A DNA stretch of 64,000 nucleotides, from positions 1 to 64,000 of the forward strand of contig CASFRN010000108.1 in assembly GCA_949296855.1 (NCBI GenBank), written 5' to 3'. A program made the position numbers and the translations under genes. Positions 51,018 to 60,663 of this stretch are shown one piece after another (position 1 is the first letter of the stretch; every line of letters starts with the position of its first letter). This DNA comes from an uncultured Bacteroides sp. (lineage in GTDB: Bacteria > Bacteroidota > Bacteroidia > Bacteroidales > Bacteroidaceae). The notes below the pieces were generated by a model. The model was not told the origin of the DNA and did no database searches. It worked only from the letters and a program-made list of their open reading frames with translations.

Positions 51018-52744
51018 CTGATTTCTTCCACCTTCCTCCGTTCGTATCCCTGAATCTGTGCCACAATCAAGTGAAGCTGAGTACCTGAGGTCAGAAGCTG
51101 CACTTTCTTGCCTTGTCCATATTGTTTGATTTGCTCCACGGCTTCCGCCCATTGCTTCTCCGCTTTCTCTTCCGTATCGGATATGGAAAGGTATTTCAAT
51201 TCCAAGATATAACTGTGCTTCACCATCGGCCAGCGTGCTAAGTCCGGCATCAGGAAAAAATCACAATAGCCGTGGTTCAGTTCCACTTCGGGAGCGGTCA
51301 GGTAATACGTGTTTAGGCTAAGGTAAGCGTTCATAAAGCCCTGCAAGTTCCGTTCACCTTCTATCAGGCTGCGCACCGCAGTCGTATCGTGATACGCTTG
51401 CAGGATGTAATCCATCATCGGACACCAATTGCCATCTAAGGCAGCTTCCCGATAGCAACGTATTAAGCCGGACAGGTCAACGGGACGCAGGTTTTGGTAT
51501 TCACGCAACAAAAACTCGTAATATTGCTTGCGGACATTGTTATTGGGAATGCCCAGTTCCTGTTCAATGCCGTAATCATCGGTAAAGGTCAGCATCCCGT
51601 AATAGAACAACAGGCTCTTGAACATTTCCGGGTCTGTCAACTGAGCGGCAGGGAAAGAATTGGCGACATTTCCTGTAATAAAGCCTTTCTCGGCTATTTC
51701 TAACAAAACCCCTTTCCGGTTCCCGTCTAATTGATCCAGTCTGATTAGGTTATTCAACTTTGCATAGTCCATACTCGTGTTCCGGTCTATCATCTCTTCC
51801 GGTGCACGTCCGTTTTGGATAAAGCTATTCAAATAATAGGTCACCATGTCGCAATTGAACATTTTCGGGTCAGTGTAGATTGATCTTTTGGCAAAGCAAT
51901 ACCCGTCATACCACGGCTTCATCTCCGTTATCAGCTGCTCTTCATCCGCTTGCAAGACACCTGCCTCTTGATAATAACGGATCATTTCACGCACTTCCGT
52001 TTCACTGAATCCTAACATTTGGTTGAAGCGGGCGTCCATGGTGATGCTTGTAGCGATGTTATATCCGCTGGTCAGGTCATCCAAGGTGACCGGGCTGACC
52101 CCCATCATCAGGATACGGTCGTAGTTTCCCTTGAACTTCTTGAACACATCCCGATAGAATCCGCTCGCATGAGTCATGGCGTGATAGATGTTCTCGCCTT
52201 TCTCATTCAATACCGTATTGGTGAAATTATCGTATTCGTCCACGATAAGATAGAGCGAACATTTCTGGTTCTTCGCGGCGTCGTGCACGTAATTCATGAT
52301 GTCGCTGGCGGAAGAATATTTGTTCAATTCGTCCAAGTAATCTTTCGGATAATATGCCGCATACTTGCGGGCAAAGTTGGTAAACTTCATCCGCATATAC
52401 CCGTCGAAGTTTTCCGTTAACTCATCAATGGTTCCTCCGATTTGGGAAAAGTCGATATGCATCACTTGGAAACGCCCCTGATTCCACGTAGGATGCTCCG
52501 CTATCCAAAGCCCTTTAAACAGTTCCTGAAAATTATCCTTCTCTGCAATGTCATAATAATAACGCAACATCGACAAGAACAGACTCTTGCCGAAACGGCG
52601 GGGACGAATCAGGAAAAGAAAACTGGCTGTTTCTTCTAACTTGGTGATAAACGAACTTTTATCTACCAAATAATAATTTTCACGACGGATACGTCCGAAA
52701 TCCGAAATACCATAAGGAAGTGCTTTATACGTTGCCATATTCAA
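50999..52744 (-). CDS. AAA-ATPase-like protein with C-terminal PD-(D/E)XK-type domain
   Basis: A 581-residue protein; the start may be 52744 or 52738. The N-terminal part (about 1-300) is the AAA-ATPase_like domain (PF09820 type): FLFLIRPRRFGKSLFLSM carries a P-loop, and YLIVDEYDNFTN is a Walker B. The C-terminal part (about 480-560) is of the DUF1703/PDDEXK_9 type (YILELKYLSI, with the Glu-x-Lys core). Such genes are often present in many copies in Bacteroides genomes and are thought to be selfish or defence-related. A -7 box (TACCTTTG, 52779-52772) lies upstream. Confidence 0.85.
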   Translation of the reverse strand: MNMATYKALPYGISDFGRIRRENYYLVDKSSFITKLEETASFLFLIRPRRFGKSLFLSMLRYYYDIAEKDNFQELFKGLWIAEHPTWNQGRFQVMHIDFSQIGGTIDELTENFDGYMRMKFTNFARKYAAYYPKDYLDELNKYSSASDIMNYVHDAAKNQKCSLYLIVDEYDNFTNTVLNEKGENIYHAMTHASGFYRDVFKKFKGNYDRILMMGVSPVTLDDLTSGYNIATSITMDARFNQMLGFSETEVREMIRYYQEAGVLQADEEQLITEMKPWYDGYCFAKRSIYTDPKMFNCDMVTYYLNSFIQNGRAPEEMIDRNTSMDYAKLNNLIRLDQLDGNRKGVLLEIAEKGFITGNVANSFPAAQLTDPEMFKSLLFYYGMLTFTDDYGIEQELGIPNNNVRKQYYEFLLREYQNLRPVDLSGLIRCYREAALDGNWCPMMDYILQAYHDTTAVRSLIEGERNLQGFMNAYLSLNTYYLTAPEVELNHGYCDFFLMPDLARWPMVKHSYILELKYLSISDTEEKAEKQWAEAVEQIKQYGQGKKVQLLTSGTQLHLIVAQIQGYERRKVEEISLPVNF

Positions 52745-52995
52745 ATGCTGTTTTCCGTTTTTTCACAAAAGCAAAGGTAATGATTATTTTTATAAAAGCC
52801 TAAACAGAACCCATAAACATACTCGAATACACAAGAAAAAACACCTCATGAAAAGTAATATATACTGCATCGGCCATTTCATATAGATGTATCGGCTTAC
52901 GAATATATATGAAACGGCAAAGTAAGTGCTCTTACTTTTCAAACGCTTATTACTTGACAAAATCCAGGCATATTTTCTTTCTTTTAAAAAGAACG

Positions 52996-53027
52996 TTTGC
53001 GCATTCGCCCGAATCTGATTACCTTTG
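52996..53027 (+). promoter_or_regulatory. Promoter of thyA
   Basis: TTTG (52996-52999), 20 bases and TACCTTTG (53020-53027) are a perfect consensus. The 250 bp before it (52745-52995) hold no gene, only a TTCATATA...TATATGAA palindrome near 52887-52913 and AAGTAAG/CTTACTT near 52920. Confidence 0.75.
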
Positions 53028-53054
53028 CCTGAAAAATCAAGCAAACACAGAAAA

Positions 53055-53849
53055 ATGCAACAATATTTAGACCTACTCAGACGCATCCGCACCGAGGGCG
53101 TGCAGAAACACGACCGCACGGGAACGGGGACTATCAGCGTATTCGGACACCAAATGCGCTTCAACCTTGCCGATGGATTTCCACTGGTAACTACCAAGAA
53201 ACTGCATCTCAAATCCATCATCTACGAACTGCTTTGGTTCTTGCGCGGAGATACCAATGTACATTACCTGCAAGAGAACGGCGTGCGCATTTGGAACGAA
53301 TGGGCGGATGCAGACGGAAACTTGGGGCATATCTACGGATACCAATGGCGTTCATGGCCCGACTATGAAGGAGGATGCATCGACCAAATAGCGGAAGCCG
53401 TAGAAGACATCAAGCACAATCCCGACTCCCGACGCATCATCGTCAACGCCTGGAACGTAGCGGACCTGAAAAACATGAACCTTCCGCCCTGCCACATGTT
53501 TTTCCAATTCTACGTAGCAAACGGACGGCTCAGCCTGCAAATGTACCAGCGCAGTGCCGATTGCTTCTTAGGCGTACCGTTCAACATCGCTTCGTATGCC
53601 CTCCTGCTCCAAATGATGGCGCAAGTGACGGGACTGGAAGCGGGCGACTTCATCCATACCTTAGGCGATGCACACATCTACCTGAACCACTTGGAACAAG
53701 TAGACCTGCAACTGACCCGCGAGCCTCGCCCGCTCCCAAAGATGAAATTGAATCCGGATGTAAAGAGCATTTTCGACTTCAAATACGAAGACTTCGAATT
53801 GACCGATTACAATCCGTGGCCGCACATCGCAGGAAAAGTATCAGTATAA
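53055..53849 (+). CDS. thyA: thymidylate synthase
   Basis: A 264-residue enzyme making dTMP from dUMP with methylene-tetrahydrofolate. The catalytic Cys is in [11 protein letters not shown] (near residue 146), with [19 protein letters not shown] and DAHIYLNH later. An ATG at 53025 lies in the promoter, so I start at 53055, which gives the standard length of 264 residues. folA follows after a palindromic repeat, as in many bacteria. Confidence 0.96.
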   Translation: MQQYLDLLRRIRTEGVQKHDRTGTGTISVFGHQMRFNLADGFPLVTTKKLHLKSIIYELLWFLRGDTNVHYLQENGVRIWNEWADADGNLGHIYGYQWRSWPDYEGGCIDQIAEAVEDIKHNPDSRRIIVNAWNVADLKNMNLPPCHMFFQFYVANGRLSLQMYQRSADCFLGVPFNIASYALLLQMMAQVTGLEAGDFIHTLGDAHIYLNHLEQVDLQLTREPRPLPKMKLNPDVKSIFDFKYEDFELTDYNPWPHIAGKVSV

Positions 53850-53855
53850 AATATA

Positions 53856-53911
53856 CACCACAGATTACACGGATTTTATAATGATTATTTTAATCTGTGT
53901 AATCTGTGGTG
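53856..53911. repeat. Palindromic intergenic repeat between thyA and folA
   Basis: A full CACCACAGATTACAC copy with its complementary right arm ending at 53911 and a short A+T-rich centre. Confidence 0.8.
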
Positions 53912-53930
53912 AAAAAAGCATTAATCAATT

Positions 53931-54413
53931 ATGATTACTATCATTGCCGCTATCAACAAAAACCGAGGACTTGGTTTCGAGAACAAACTATTGTATTGGC
54001 TTCCCAATGACCTGAAACGCTTTAAGGCATTGACCACGGGGCATACCATCATTATGGGACGGAAAACATTCGAGTCGCTTCCCAAAGGTGCTTTGCCCAA
54101 CCGCCGCAACATCGTATTAAGCAAAGGAGCGCACGACTTTCCAGGCACCGAATGTTTTCACTCGTTGGAAGAAGCCTTGGCGCATTGTGCAGAAGAAGAG
54201 GATGTTTACATCATTGGCGGTGCCAGCCTCTATGCCGAAGCCTTATCTATTGCCGACCGCCTTTGCCTGACCGAAATAGAAGACGCTGATAAAGAAGCCG
54301 ATGTATTTTTCCCGGAAGTAGACAAGAAAATATGGAAAGAGGTGAATCGGGAAACGCATCCCATCGATGAGAAGCACGCATACGCATATAGTTTTGTGGA
54401 TTACGAGCGTTAA
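53931..54413 (+). CDS. folA: dihydrofolate reductase
   Basis: A 160-residue DHFR that regenerates tetrahydrofolate used by ThyA. Motifs are ITIIAAINKNRGLGFENKLL with the catalytic acidic position, WLPNDLKRFKALTTGHTIIM and VYIIGGASLYAEAL. The length is typical of bacterial chromosomal DHFR. Confidence 0.95.
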   Translation: MITIIAAINKNRGLGFENKLLYWLPNDLKRFKALTTGHTIIMGRKTFESLPKGALPNRRNIVLSKGAHDFPGTECFHSLEEALAHCAEEEDVYIIGGASLYAEALSIADRLCLTEIEDADKEADVFFPEVDKKIWKEVNRETHPIDEKHAYAYSFVDYER

Positions 54414-54416
54414 TCT

Positions 54417-54474
54417 CACCACAGATTACACAGATTTTATAAATTAATTATTTTAATCTGTGTAATCTGTGGTG
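54417..54474. repeat. Palindromic intergenic repeat between folA and tadA
   Basis: A complete copy of the CACCACAGATTACACAGAT family with both arms well conserved (54417 onward, ending 54474). It lies between two converging genes and may act as a terminator. Confidence 0.8.
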
Positions 54475-54484
54475 AAACTTTTTA

Positions 54485-54931
54485 TCACCTCCGCTTCCGG
54501 AAAAACGCTTTCATCAAATCGGCGCATTCGTCTTTCATGATGCCCGAAACCACTTCGGTCTTCGGATGCAATGCTGCGGGAGCATAACGCATATAACCGC
54601 GCTTCTCATCTTCGGCACCGAATACCAACTTGCCTACTTGTGCCCACGCTATGGCACCGGCACACATCACACACGGCTCTACCGTCACATACAGCGCACA
54701 ATCATTCAGGTATTTGGCTCCTAATGCATTTGACGCAGCCGTAATGGCTTGCATCTCGGCATGAGCCGTCACGTCGTTCAACGTTTCGGTTAAATTATGA
54801 GCACGGGCGATGATACGGTTTTGGCATACAATCACCGCACCTACCGGCACTTCTCCCCTTGCCGATGCTTTCTCTGCCTCAGCCAATGCCTGCTTCATAT
54901 AAAATATATCGTCTGCCATCTTCTCCGTCAC
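54485..54931 (-). CDS. tadA: tRNA adenosine(34) deaminase/nucleoside deaminase
   Basis: A 148-residue zinc deaminase with the motifs THA-E (VTAHAEMQAI) and PCVMCAGAI, the His/Cys ligands and catalytic Glu. TadA converts A34 to inosine in tRNA-Arg. The start could be 54931 or 54919. The first overlaps the upstream small gene by 4 nt (ATGA), so coupling is likely. Confidence 0.88.
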   Translation of the reverse strand: MTEKMADDIFYMKQALAEAEKASARGEVPVGAVIVCQNRIIARAHNLTETLNDVTAHAEMQAITAASNALGAKYLNDCALYVTVEPCVMCAGAIAWAQVGKLVFGAEDEKRGYMRYAPAALHPKTEVVSGIMKDECADLMKAFFRKRR

Positions 54932-55161
54932 CTCCGCATATCGTGTTCCTTGAATAAAGTGGGATAATCCTCCTCCATTTTCTGATGAATGAACGTCAAT
55001 ACTGTCTCCCGAAACCAGCGTGCTTTATTGGTTATCTGATAATGTTTCAGATAACGGTCGATAATCTGTGCCTCTTCCTCGCTGAGCAGGCACACCATCC
55101 GTTGCTTCCGCGGAGAAGCCGAGGAAGGCACTTTCTTTCTCTTTTTTCCGTTGTTCGTCAT
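54928..55161 (-). CDS. small ribbon-helix-helix-like protein
   Basis: A 77-residue protein. A Lys/Arg-rich start (KKRKKVPSSASPRKQR) precedes a core VCLLSEEEAQIIDRYLKHYQ and NKARWFRETVLTFI, which looks like a ribbon-helix-helix fold. It is coupled to tadA downstream and lies 11 bp from the RelE-like gene upstream. It may be a conserved tadA partner, or the antitoxin of that toxin; I cannot tell which. Confidence 0.55.
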   Translation of the reverse strand: MTNNGKKRKKVPSSASPRKQRMVCLLSEEEAQIIDRYLKHYQITNKARWFRETVLTFIHQKMEEDYPTLFKEHDMRR

Positions 55162-55172
55162 CTTTTTTTAAA

Positions 55173-55529
55173 TCATCCTATACTATCTAACCCACATTTC
55201 CGAGCAAGATCCAACAATTCCTTATCTGTCAGGTTCTCTTTTTCTGATTTATCATAAATCGCTACCATAATAATTGCAGCATCCACATCTGCCATAATAA
55301 GAGTATGTGTTATTACACGTGCTCCCCCACTTTTCCCCTTTCCTTTAGAAGCCATAGCCATACGCACTTTACGCAAATTGTACTTCAAAAGTGTTCCTTT
55401 TTCCGGATCTTCACGCAATTCAGATACAAGTGCTTTCAAATCATCAGGGAGCGATTTGTAACGTTTACGTAATCTTTTGTATTCTTTTTCAAATACAGAA
55501 GAATAGAAACTGTTTTTGATTTGATACAA
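55173..55529 (-). CDS. RelE/ParE-family toxin-like protein
   Basis: A 118-residue protein of the RelE type: EKEYKRLRKRYKSLPDDLKA, the strand KVRMAMASKGKGKSGGARV, and IYDKSEKENLTDKELLDL. Such toxins are ribosome-dependent mRNA nucleases. The start is a TTG at 55529, because no ATG is upstream in frame and the family N-terminus fits there. The start codon lies inside an inverted repeat (55506-55538). No classical antitoxin is adjacent upstream; a small RHH-like gene follows downstream. Confidence 0.72.
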   Translation of the reverse strand: MYQIKNSFYSSVFEKEYKRLRKRYKSLPDDLKALVSELREDPEKGTLLKYNLRKVRMAMASKGKGKSGGARVITHTLIMADVDAAIIMVAIYDKSEKENLTDKELLDLARKCGLDSIG

Positions 55530-55538
55530 AACAGTTTC
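55506..55538. promoter_or_regulatory. Inverted repeat over the toxin start codon
   Basis: GAAACTGTTTT (55506-55516) is the perfect reverse complement of 55528-55538, with an 11-bp spacer. The TTG start of the RelE-like gene is within it, so it could be an operator or an mRNA hairpin that hides the start. Confidence 0.6.
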
Positions 55539-55592
55539 TTATTAATACACCTTTTTCTCCTTTCAAAAAGAAAGGTTTGTCTCAATCATTAA

Positions 55593-57311
55593 TCATTTTG
55601 GAATATCTCCATATACAGGACGAACCGAACAACCAAACGTATAATAGGTCATCATTATATCCATTATTTCTAACATATTTTCATCGTTACCTTCATAGGT
55701 CAAAGCAAACAACTCAGAATCCATATGCTGAAATATGTCATAATATCCCTCGCCAGACCAGTAACGCCCTCCTGTGCCTCTACTACGCAAATCATGATAA
55801 CCATAATTGAATCCGGCAGCTGGAAAGAAAAGCTTATTGCCCGTAATACGACTAGTAAAAAGAACACCTTTTACCTCATTGATTGTAACAAATTCTTGCG
55901 AGGTATTAGTCAACAGTTCTTTCATTTCCTCCTTCGTCGGCATACGCCATTTACCGCCCCATTTGGCTGTCGCTATGTCATACATGGGATTTCCTGAAAT
56001 AATATCTGGGATCCCTGATTCTCCATAACAATTTTCATCTTCTAAACGTAAATCTGTTCCGGTGATATCTCCCCATATATAAAGTCCGCCATATTCTGTA
56101 GTTTTTGAAGCACCTATGTTATGGCTTGCCCATTTTACGGAAAGTCCCATATCAACCGCATCCGCTATTACCGGAGTCTCTTCATAATAAACCACAAATG
56201 TGGTATCCCCTTTTACCTCACAATAATCAGTGCCCTTCCCGTTCCAGCTGATAGTATAAGTGTTCTTTCCCGGATATACATCCACGGTCTGTTCGAATTT
56301 TCTTTCGCGTCCATCCAAATACTTAGCACCTCCATAAGCAAAATAATACTCATGTCTACAGTTTGGTTCGCTCACCAATTGAATGCCAACTTCATCCACC
56401 ATATAGAAATTCTTAATTATCCCTTTCAAGTTCAATGTTGTGTAAGTTTCGTAACCGCTGAAGCTATATTCATTTTCATGCGAAGTGATAACTGCTATCG
56501 GTTCTATGGCATCTATTACCGGCAATTCACAAATAGTTCCACGCTGAATGGTAGGCTTGGCCGGCTTATACCATAAATTATCACCCTTCGCATTTTGAAG
56601 TTTGACTTTCAAAGCACTAGAATAAGCTCCCGTGGGAAGAGGGATATAGAACGTTTCTGTTTGCCCTGACATGTCTGATGTGAAGTTATAAGTCACCACA
56701 TGATAGTCGCCATAGCTATTTCCCTTCAAGATTGCTTCTGTGTCTTCTATATCGTCAATTATAAAATAACTGTAAAGATTAGAATCCCAATAATTAGCTT
56801 CTACCACAAGTTTTTCCGCCTCGGCAGGAATATCTTCTATCGTCACTTTCAACAATCCCCAAAGATGTTTGAAGTAAAGCCCATCTTCACCATCGGGCAA
56901 GCCCAACATCGGCCCGTTGCTATTACCAGTATATGCATACGTATTCGGTAATATAACCGACAATGAGCCTTCTTCCAATTCCGCTGTCTCATTATAAGGA
57001 TAAAATGCAGCCACTGGTTTTCCTTCGGGCATATCGCCAGTAAAGTTGGCTACATCGCCGGTCATTCCACTGTAAATAAACGGTACCGATACAGAAGCTC
57101 CTTCCATAAACACCCCAATTGTATCGCCTTCTACCCATAACACCTGATTGGATTCGTTTACAGTTGTACGCGTACCTACCGTATTTTCCACTCTTACCTT
57201 TAATACATAAGAATTAGAACCGATATTACCGGATATTAATTCTTCTTCGTTGCTACATCCCGTTAGTAAGGCTAAGAAATATAGTAAACTTCCATATAAA
57301 AACTTTTTCAT
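55593..57311 (-). CDS. fimbrillin-like lipoprotein with a C-terminal FISUMP-like domain
   Basis: A 572-residue surface lipoprotein with signal MKKFLYGSLLYFLALLTGC. The N-terminal ~270 residues are of the fimbrillin (Mfa-like) type: VLWVEGDTIGVFME and VAAFYPYNETAELEEGSLSV are typical. The C-terminal ~200 residues contain the pattern DMGLSVKWASHNIGAS, WRMPTKEEMKELL, FFPAAGF and YWSGEGYY, known from the Fib_succ_major (FISUMP) family. A middle beta-domain is unassigned. It lies 31 bp after the BACON gene in one operon. Confidence 0.8.
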   Translation of the reverse strand: MKKFLYGSLLYFLALLTGCSNEEELISGNIGSNSYVLKVRVENTVGTRTTVNESNQVLWVEGDTIGVFMEGASVSVPFIYSGMTGDVANFTGDMPEGKPVAAFYPYNETAELEEGSLSVILPNTYAYTGNSNGPMLGLPDGEDGLYFKHLWGLLKVTIEDIPAEAEKLVVEANYWDSNLYSYFIIDDIEDTEAILKGNSYGDYHVVTYNFTSDMSGQTETFYIPLPTGAYSSALKVKLQNAKGDNLWYKPAKPTIQRGTICELPVIDAIEPIAVITSHENEYSFSGYETYTTLNLKGIIKNFYMVDEVGIQLVSEPNCRHEYYFAYGGAKYLDGRERKFEQTVDVYPGKNTYTISWNGKGTDYCEVKGDTTFVVYYEETPVIADAVDMGLSVKWASHNIGASKTTEYGGLYIWGDITGTDLRLEDENCYGESGIPDIISGNPMYDIATAKWGGKWRMPTKEEMKELLTNTSQEFVTINEVKGVLFTSRITGNKLFFPAAGFNYGYHDLRSRGTGGRYWSGEGYYDIFQHMDSELFALTYEGNDENMLEIMDIMMTYYTFGCSVRPVYGDIPK

Positions 57312-57342
57312 ATATTTTCTTCGTTAAATGTTATATATTACT

Positions 57343-59751
57343 TTAATATACTGTTTCTTCGTCCCAGCTTCCTTGTTCTTCATCGTATGGTTCATTTCCT
57401 GTTCCAATTGTACCTTCCGGCTTTTCTTTGCCTTTTTGTTCTACGATTATCGTCTCACTGAGTCCGTAAGTTTCATTAGAAATAACGATTTGACTACTGC
57501 GGGCTGTATATGCAGTGTTTGCCGATGCCATAAACATATATGTGAAAACGATGGTTCCGTCTGGATTTTGTTCCACTCTTTCATCTTGCAGAATTACCCA
57601 CTCTGTCTCTCCAATATTTACTGTCAAATCTTTTCTATTGCTTTCCATTTTTATGACAAACTCTTGTCCTTCTGCAGCTAATTTGTCCGGTACTGAAACC
57701 AATGTCAAATAGGGAGCATCCATACCTGTTTGAACTACATTGACTTGTTCACTGATTCCGGATTCTACATTATAGAAACGAATATATCCGGTTCGCTTTT
57801 CTATACTTTCATTGATGTCAACACTAACCGTTATTGTGTAAATCGAAGACAAACCGTTTTGTTCGGTTATCGTTGCATCAATAATGTTTATCCAGTCGGT
57901 TTTCTCTATTTGATAGAAGTCATAATTAGGACAGAACTCTACCTTTATTTCAAAAGTTTCGGCGTTATAGTTTAAGGAAGAACCTGTTGGGGAAAGGATT
58001 TTCACATAAGGCGTTATTCCCGTCTGTACTACTCGGACTGTTTGAAGGATGCCGTCCGTTCCTGAAAGGGTAATAATAGCCTCACGATCCATCATAGAGT
58101 CGTTACTATCGACTTCAAAGATTAAGTTATGTTCTCCTGAGTTTGTGTTCCCTTCGGCAAATCGTAACCAATTGGAATCAACATCTATCTCAAAATCAAT
58201 GTTAGATTGTACCATGAACTCTAATTTACCTCCTTCTGCTGGCATTTCATACAAATTTGGTGACACAATGATGGCTGCCTCTTGTCCCGTCTGTGTTACA
58301 ATAAGTTTTTCTTCAAGGTTATTTTCCTCACTAATAAAAAATATTTCGGCTGTGCGCATACTGTTACTTTCATTGGGAAAAATACGGAAATGATGGACAT
58401 TGTTGTTGCTTCCTTCTTCTATAACCCAATCAGATTCGGAAATCCGTACATAATAATCCACATTACACTGAACTGTAACATCAAATATGTCTCCTTCGCT
58501 TTCTGCCGTATATTCATTTCTTGATAGTTGTAAGAAAGGCTTTATTTCTTCTTTTTTGGAGGCTTGTTTCACTGTCACAACTTGTTCTATTTCTTTATTT
58601 TGAAGAGTGATGGTCGCTTCACGTGAGGTCTCTGCGTCATTTGGAGCGATATCGAAATATAATTTCCTTTCACTCAGTCCTCTACCGCGTTTTTCTGTCT
58701 GTGTAATCCAATCGGCGGAAAGTGATACTTCAAAATCTACATTCGTCTGTACGATAAAATCAAGTGGGCCGCCTTCGGTAGGCATTTCATATATACTTTG
58801 TGCTAAAATAATTGCATCCAATTGCATTTGAGTGATGCTCACTATCTGCTCTAATTCATTTTTGCAATCTACAAAACGTATTTCTGCTGTGCGGGCATCG
58901 TATGATTCATTGGGTGCGACCGTGAAATAATGAGTATACGTAGAAATGCTTCGGGAAACATCTTTTTTCAGCCAGTTTACATTGGGCATTTCTATATCAT
59001 AATCGGTATTACTTCTCAATTCTACTTTTATAGTCTCTCCGGCACTGCCTACAATATATTCCGACTGGGTTAAAACCAATATCGGATTAGAAGTGTTTCC
59101 TGCTTGATACACAGTAACTTTTTCTGTTAACCCTTTACCTCCTTGTAATGTAATAACAGCTTGACGAATCTCTTCGTTTTCATTCATGTCCGCATGAAAA
59201 TACAATGTGGAAGAAGTCAGTGCACGCGAGCGCGATACAGGCGTAAGCCACGTCTGTGCATTCGCTTCGATTTCATAGTTCACAGTGGTATTGGCTTGCA
59301 ACTCTATCGAAAAATCCCCTCCTTCGGCTTCTATTTCTACTTTGTTAGAAGTCAGAATCAAAGCATCTTTCTGTTTTTGCGTCACGGTTATCATTCGTTT
59401 GATATCACCCGATGCTATAGTAAGCGAGGAGTTACGTTCATCATAATTCTCATTCGGTGCAGCCGCTAAATTAAGCGTATAAGTACCTGCTTTACCGCTC
59501 ATTGGTGTAAGAGTAAGCCAGTCCGATGCAGCTTCATCTACAACAGCGACCCAATCGGAAGTGGTTGTGAGAGTCAAGGAAGCTATACCGCCTATCGCTT
59601 CAAATATCGGAGGCTCACCTTCCAAATTAACCATTGTGGACGGAGATTCAGGAGATGGTTCTTTTCCTTTTTCTTCCGAACATCCTTGCCAAAGCAATAA
59701 AAGCATGCTAAGGATAGACAAAATGAATAATTTCTGTTTCATTTTATTCAT
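57343..59751 (-). CDS. lipoprotein with eight BACON-type domains
   Basis: An 802-residue surface lipoprotein (LSMLLLLWQGCSEEK, acylated Cys near residue 24; start 59751 or 59742). Eight successive domains of about 90 residues each end in a strand like VTVTQKQ, VSITQMQ, VRVVQTG or IVEQKG, and contain a conserved Trp (SDWxxx) followed by NE(S/N)xxxR. That is the BACON (Bacteroidetes-associated carbohydrate-binding often N-terminal) pattern. A ninth short segment closes the protein. The IS element lies just 4 bp upstream of the start, so the native promoter is probably gone. Confidence 0.82.
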   Translation of the reverse strand: MNKMKQKLFILSILSMLLLLWQGCSEEKGKEPSPESPSTMVNLEGEPPIFEAIGGIASLTLTTTSDWVAVVDEAASDWLTLTPMSGKAGTYTLNLAAAPNENYDERNSSLTIASGDIKRMITVTQKQKDALILTSNKVEIEAEGGDFSIELQANTTVNYEIEANAQTWLTPVSRSRALTSSTLYFHADMNENEEIRQAVITLQGGKGLTEKVTVYQAGNTSNPILVLTQSEYIVGSAGETIKVELRSNTDYDIEMPNVNWLKKDVSRSISTYTHYFTVAPNESYDARTAEIRFVDCKNELEQIVSITQMQLDAIILAQSIYEMPTEGGPLDFIVQTNVDFEVSLSADWITQTEKRGRGLSERKLYFDIAPNDAETSREATITLQNKEIEQVVTVKQASKKEEIKPFLQLSRNEYTAESEGDIFDVTVQCNVDYYVRISESDWVIEEGSNNNVHHFRIFPNESNSMRTAEIFFISEENNLEEKLIVTQTGQEAAIIVSPNLYEMPAEGGKLEFMVQSNIDFEIDVDSNWLRFAEGNTNSGEHNLIFEVDSNDSMMDREAIITLSGTDGILQTVRVVQTGITPYVKILSPTGSSLNYNAETFEIKVEFCPNYDFYQIEKTDWINIIDATITEQNGLSSIYTITVSVDINESIEKRTGYIRFYNVESGISEQVNVVQTGMDAPYLTLVSVPDKLAAEGQEFVIKMESNRKDLTVNIGETEWVILQDERVEQNPDGTIVFTYMFMASANTAYTARSSQIVISNETYGLSETIIVEQKGKEKPEGTIGTGNEPYDEEQGSWDEETVY

Positions 59752-59754
59752 AAG

Positions 59755-60663
59755 AAGCTGTTTTGAATTGATTCAAGAATAATGTTATAGGTCTCCATAA
59801 AATTTGAAATCAGCAGGTCAATTGGAAAAATGTTATATCTTTAAAAGTACCAAACTATAAAGTATGACACAATATCCAACAGACCTGACTGAAAATCAGT
59901 GGCAAGTTATAAAAAATATTTTAGAACCGCAAGCGAGGAAACGAAAATATTCGCTTCAGGAGATAATGAATGCAATTCTTTATATCAACAAGACCGGCTG
60001 CCAGTGGCGTATGCTTCCCTCCGACTTCGCTCCAAGGCAAAGTATCTATTACTATTTTCGAAAGTGGAAGCTTGAGGGCGTGTTTGAAGAGATGATGTAC
60101 GCTTTGCACAGACTCGTCCACAAACAGGCGGGACGGCAAGAAAGTCCAAGTCTTAACATCATGGATTCCAAAAGCGTAAAAACATACCATCATGTTGATT
60201 CCGACCGTGGCATAGATGGAAATAAGAAAGTTAAGGGACGAAAAGAGCACATCATTGTTAGTACGCTTGGACTTCCGTTGGCCGTTGCAATCCATGAAGC
60301 CAACCTGCATGACAGCAAGGGGGCTCCACTGGCTATGGAGAAATTCGCCTATAGTTTCCATGTTTGGTGAAGATTCTGACCGACGGAGGATACAGGGAAG
60401 GCTTGGCTGATTGGGTCAAAAAGAAATTCGGATGGACATTGGAAGTCGTGCCTAGGCCTGACGAACGCCCGTCCAAGTTCCTTGTGTTGCCCAAACGATG
60501 GATTGTGGAACGCACTTTTTCGTGGTTGGAAAACTTTAGAAGGTTAACTATCGATTATGAATTTCTTGCTGAAAATGCGGAAGTTATGGTACAGATTGCA
60601 TTCATCCAAATCATGCTTAACAAATTTTATCGAATGAAATTAAAACATTTTCTAAACAATCTT
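59755..60663 (+). mobile_element. IS5-family insertion sequence with a frameshifted transposase
   Basis: The element carries an IS5/DDE transposase in two frames (59864-60370 and 60364-60687). Its ends are not fully clear: the left end near AGCTGTTTTGAATT (59756) and the right end near TTTCTAAACAATCT (60650-60663) are imperfect inverted repeats. The left end lies 4 bp from the start codon of the BACON gene and the right end abuts the stop of the antitoxin-like gene. Confidence 0.7.
59864..60370 (+). CDS. IS5-family transposase, N-terminal part
   Basis: 168 codons with the DUF4096/IS5 N-terminal domain (YPTDLTENQWQVIKNILEP, then GCQWRMLPSDFAPRQSIYYY) and the first DDE Asp (NIMDSKSVKTYHH), and then HIIVSTLGLPLAV. 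The frame ends in FAYSFHVW and a stop at 60368-60370. The remainder of the enzyme is in the frame one base back, starting near 60355. I see no strong slippery site, so it is either programmed frameshifting or a disabling mutation. Confidence 0.78.
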   Translation: MTQYPTDLTENQWQVIKNILEPQARKRKYSLQEIMNAILYINKTGCQWRMLPSDFAPRQSIYYYFRKWKLEGVFEEMMYALHRLVHKQAGRQESPSLNIMDSKSVKTYHHVDSDRGIDGNKKVKGRKEHIIVSTLGLPLAVAIHEANLHDSKGAPLAMEKFAYSFHVW

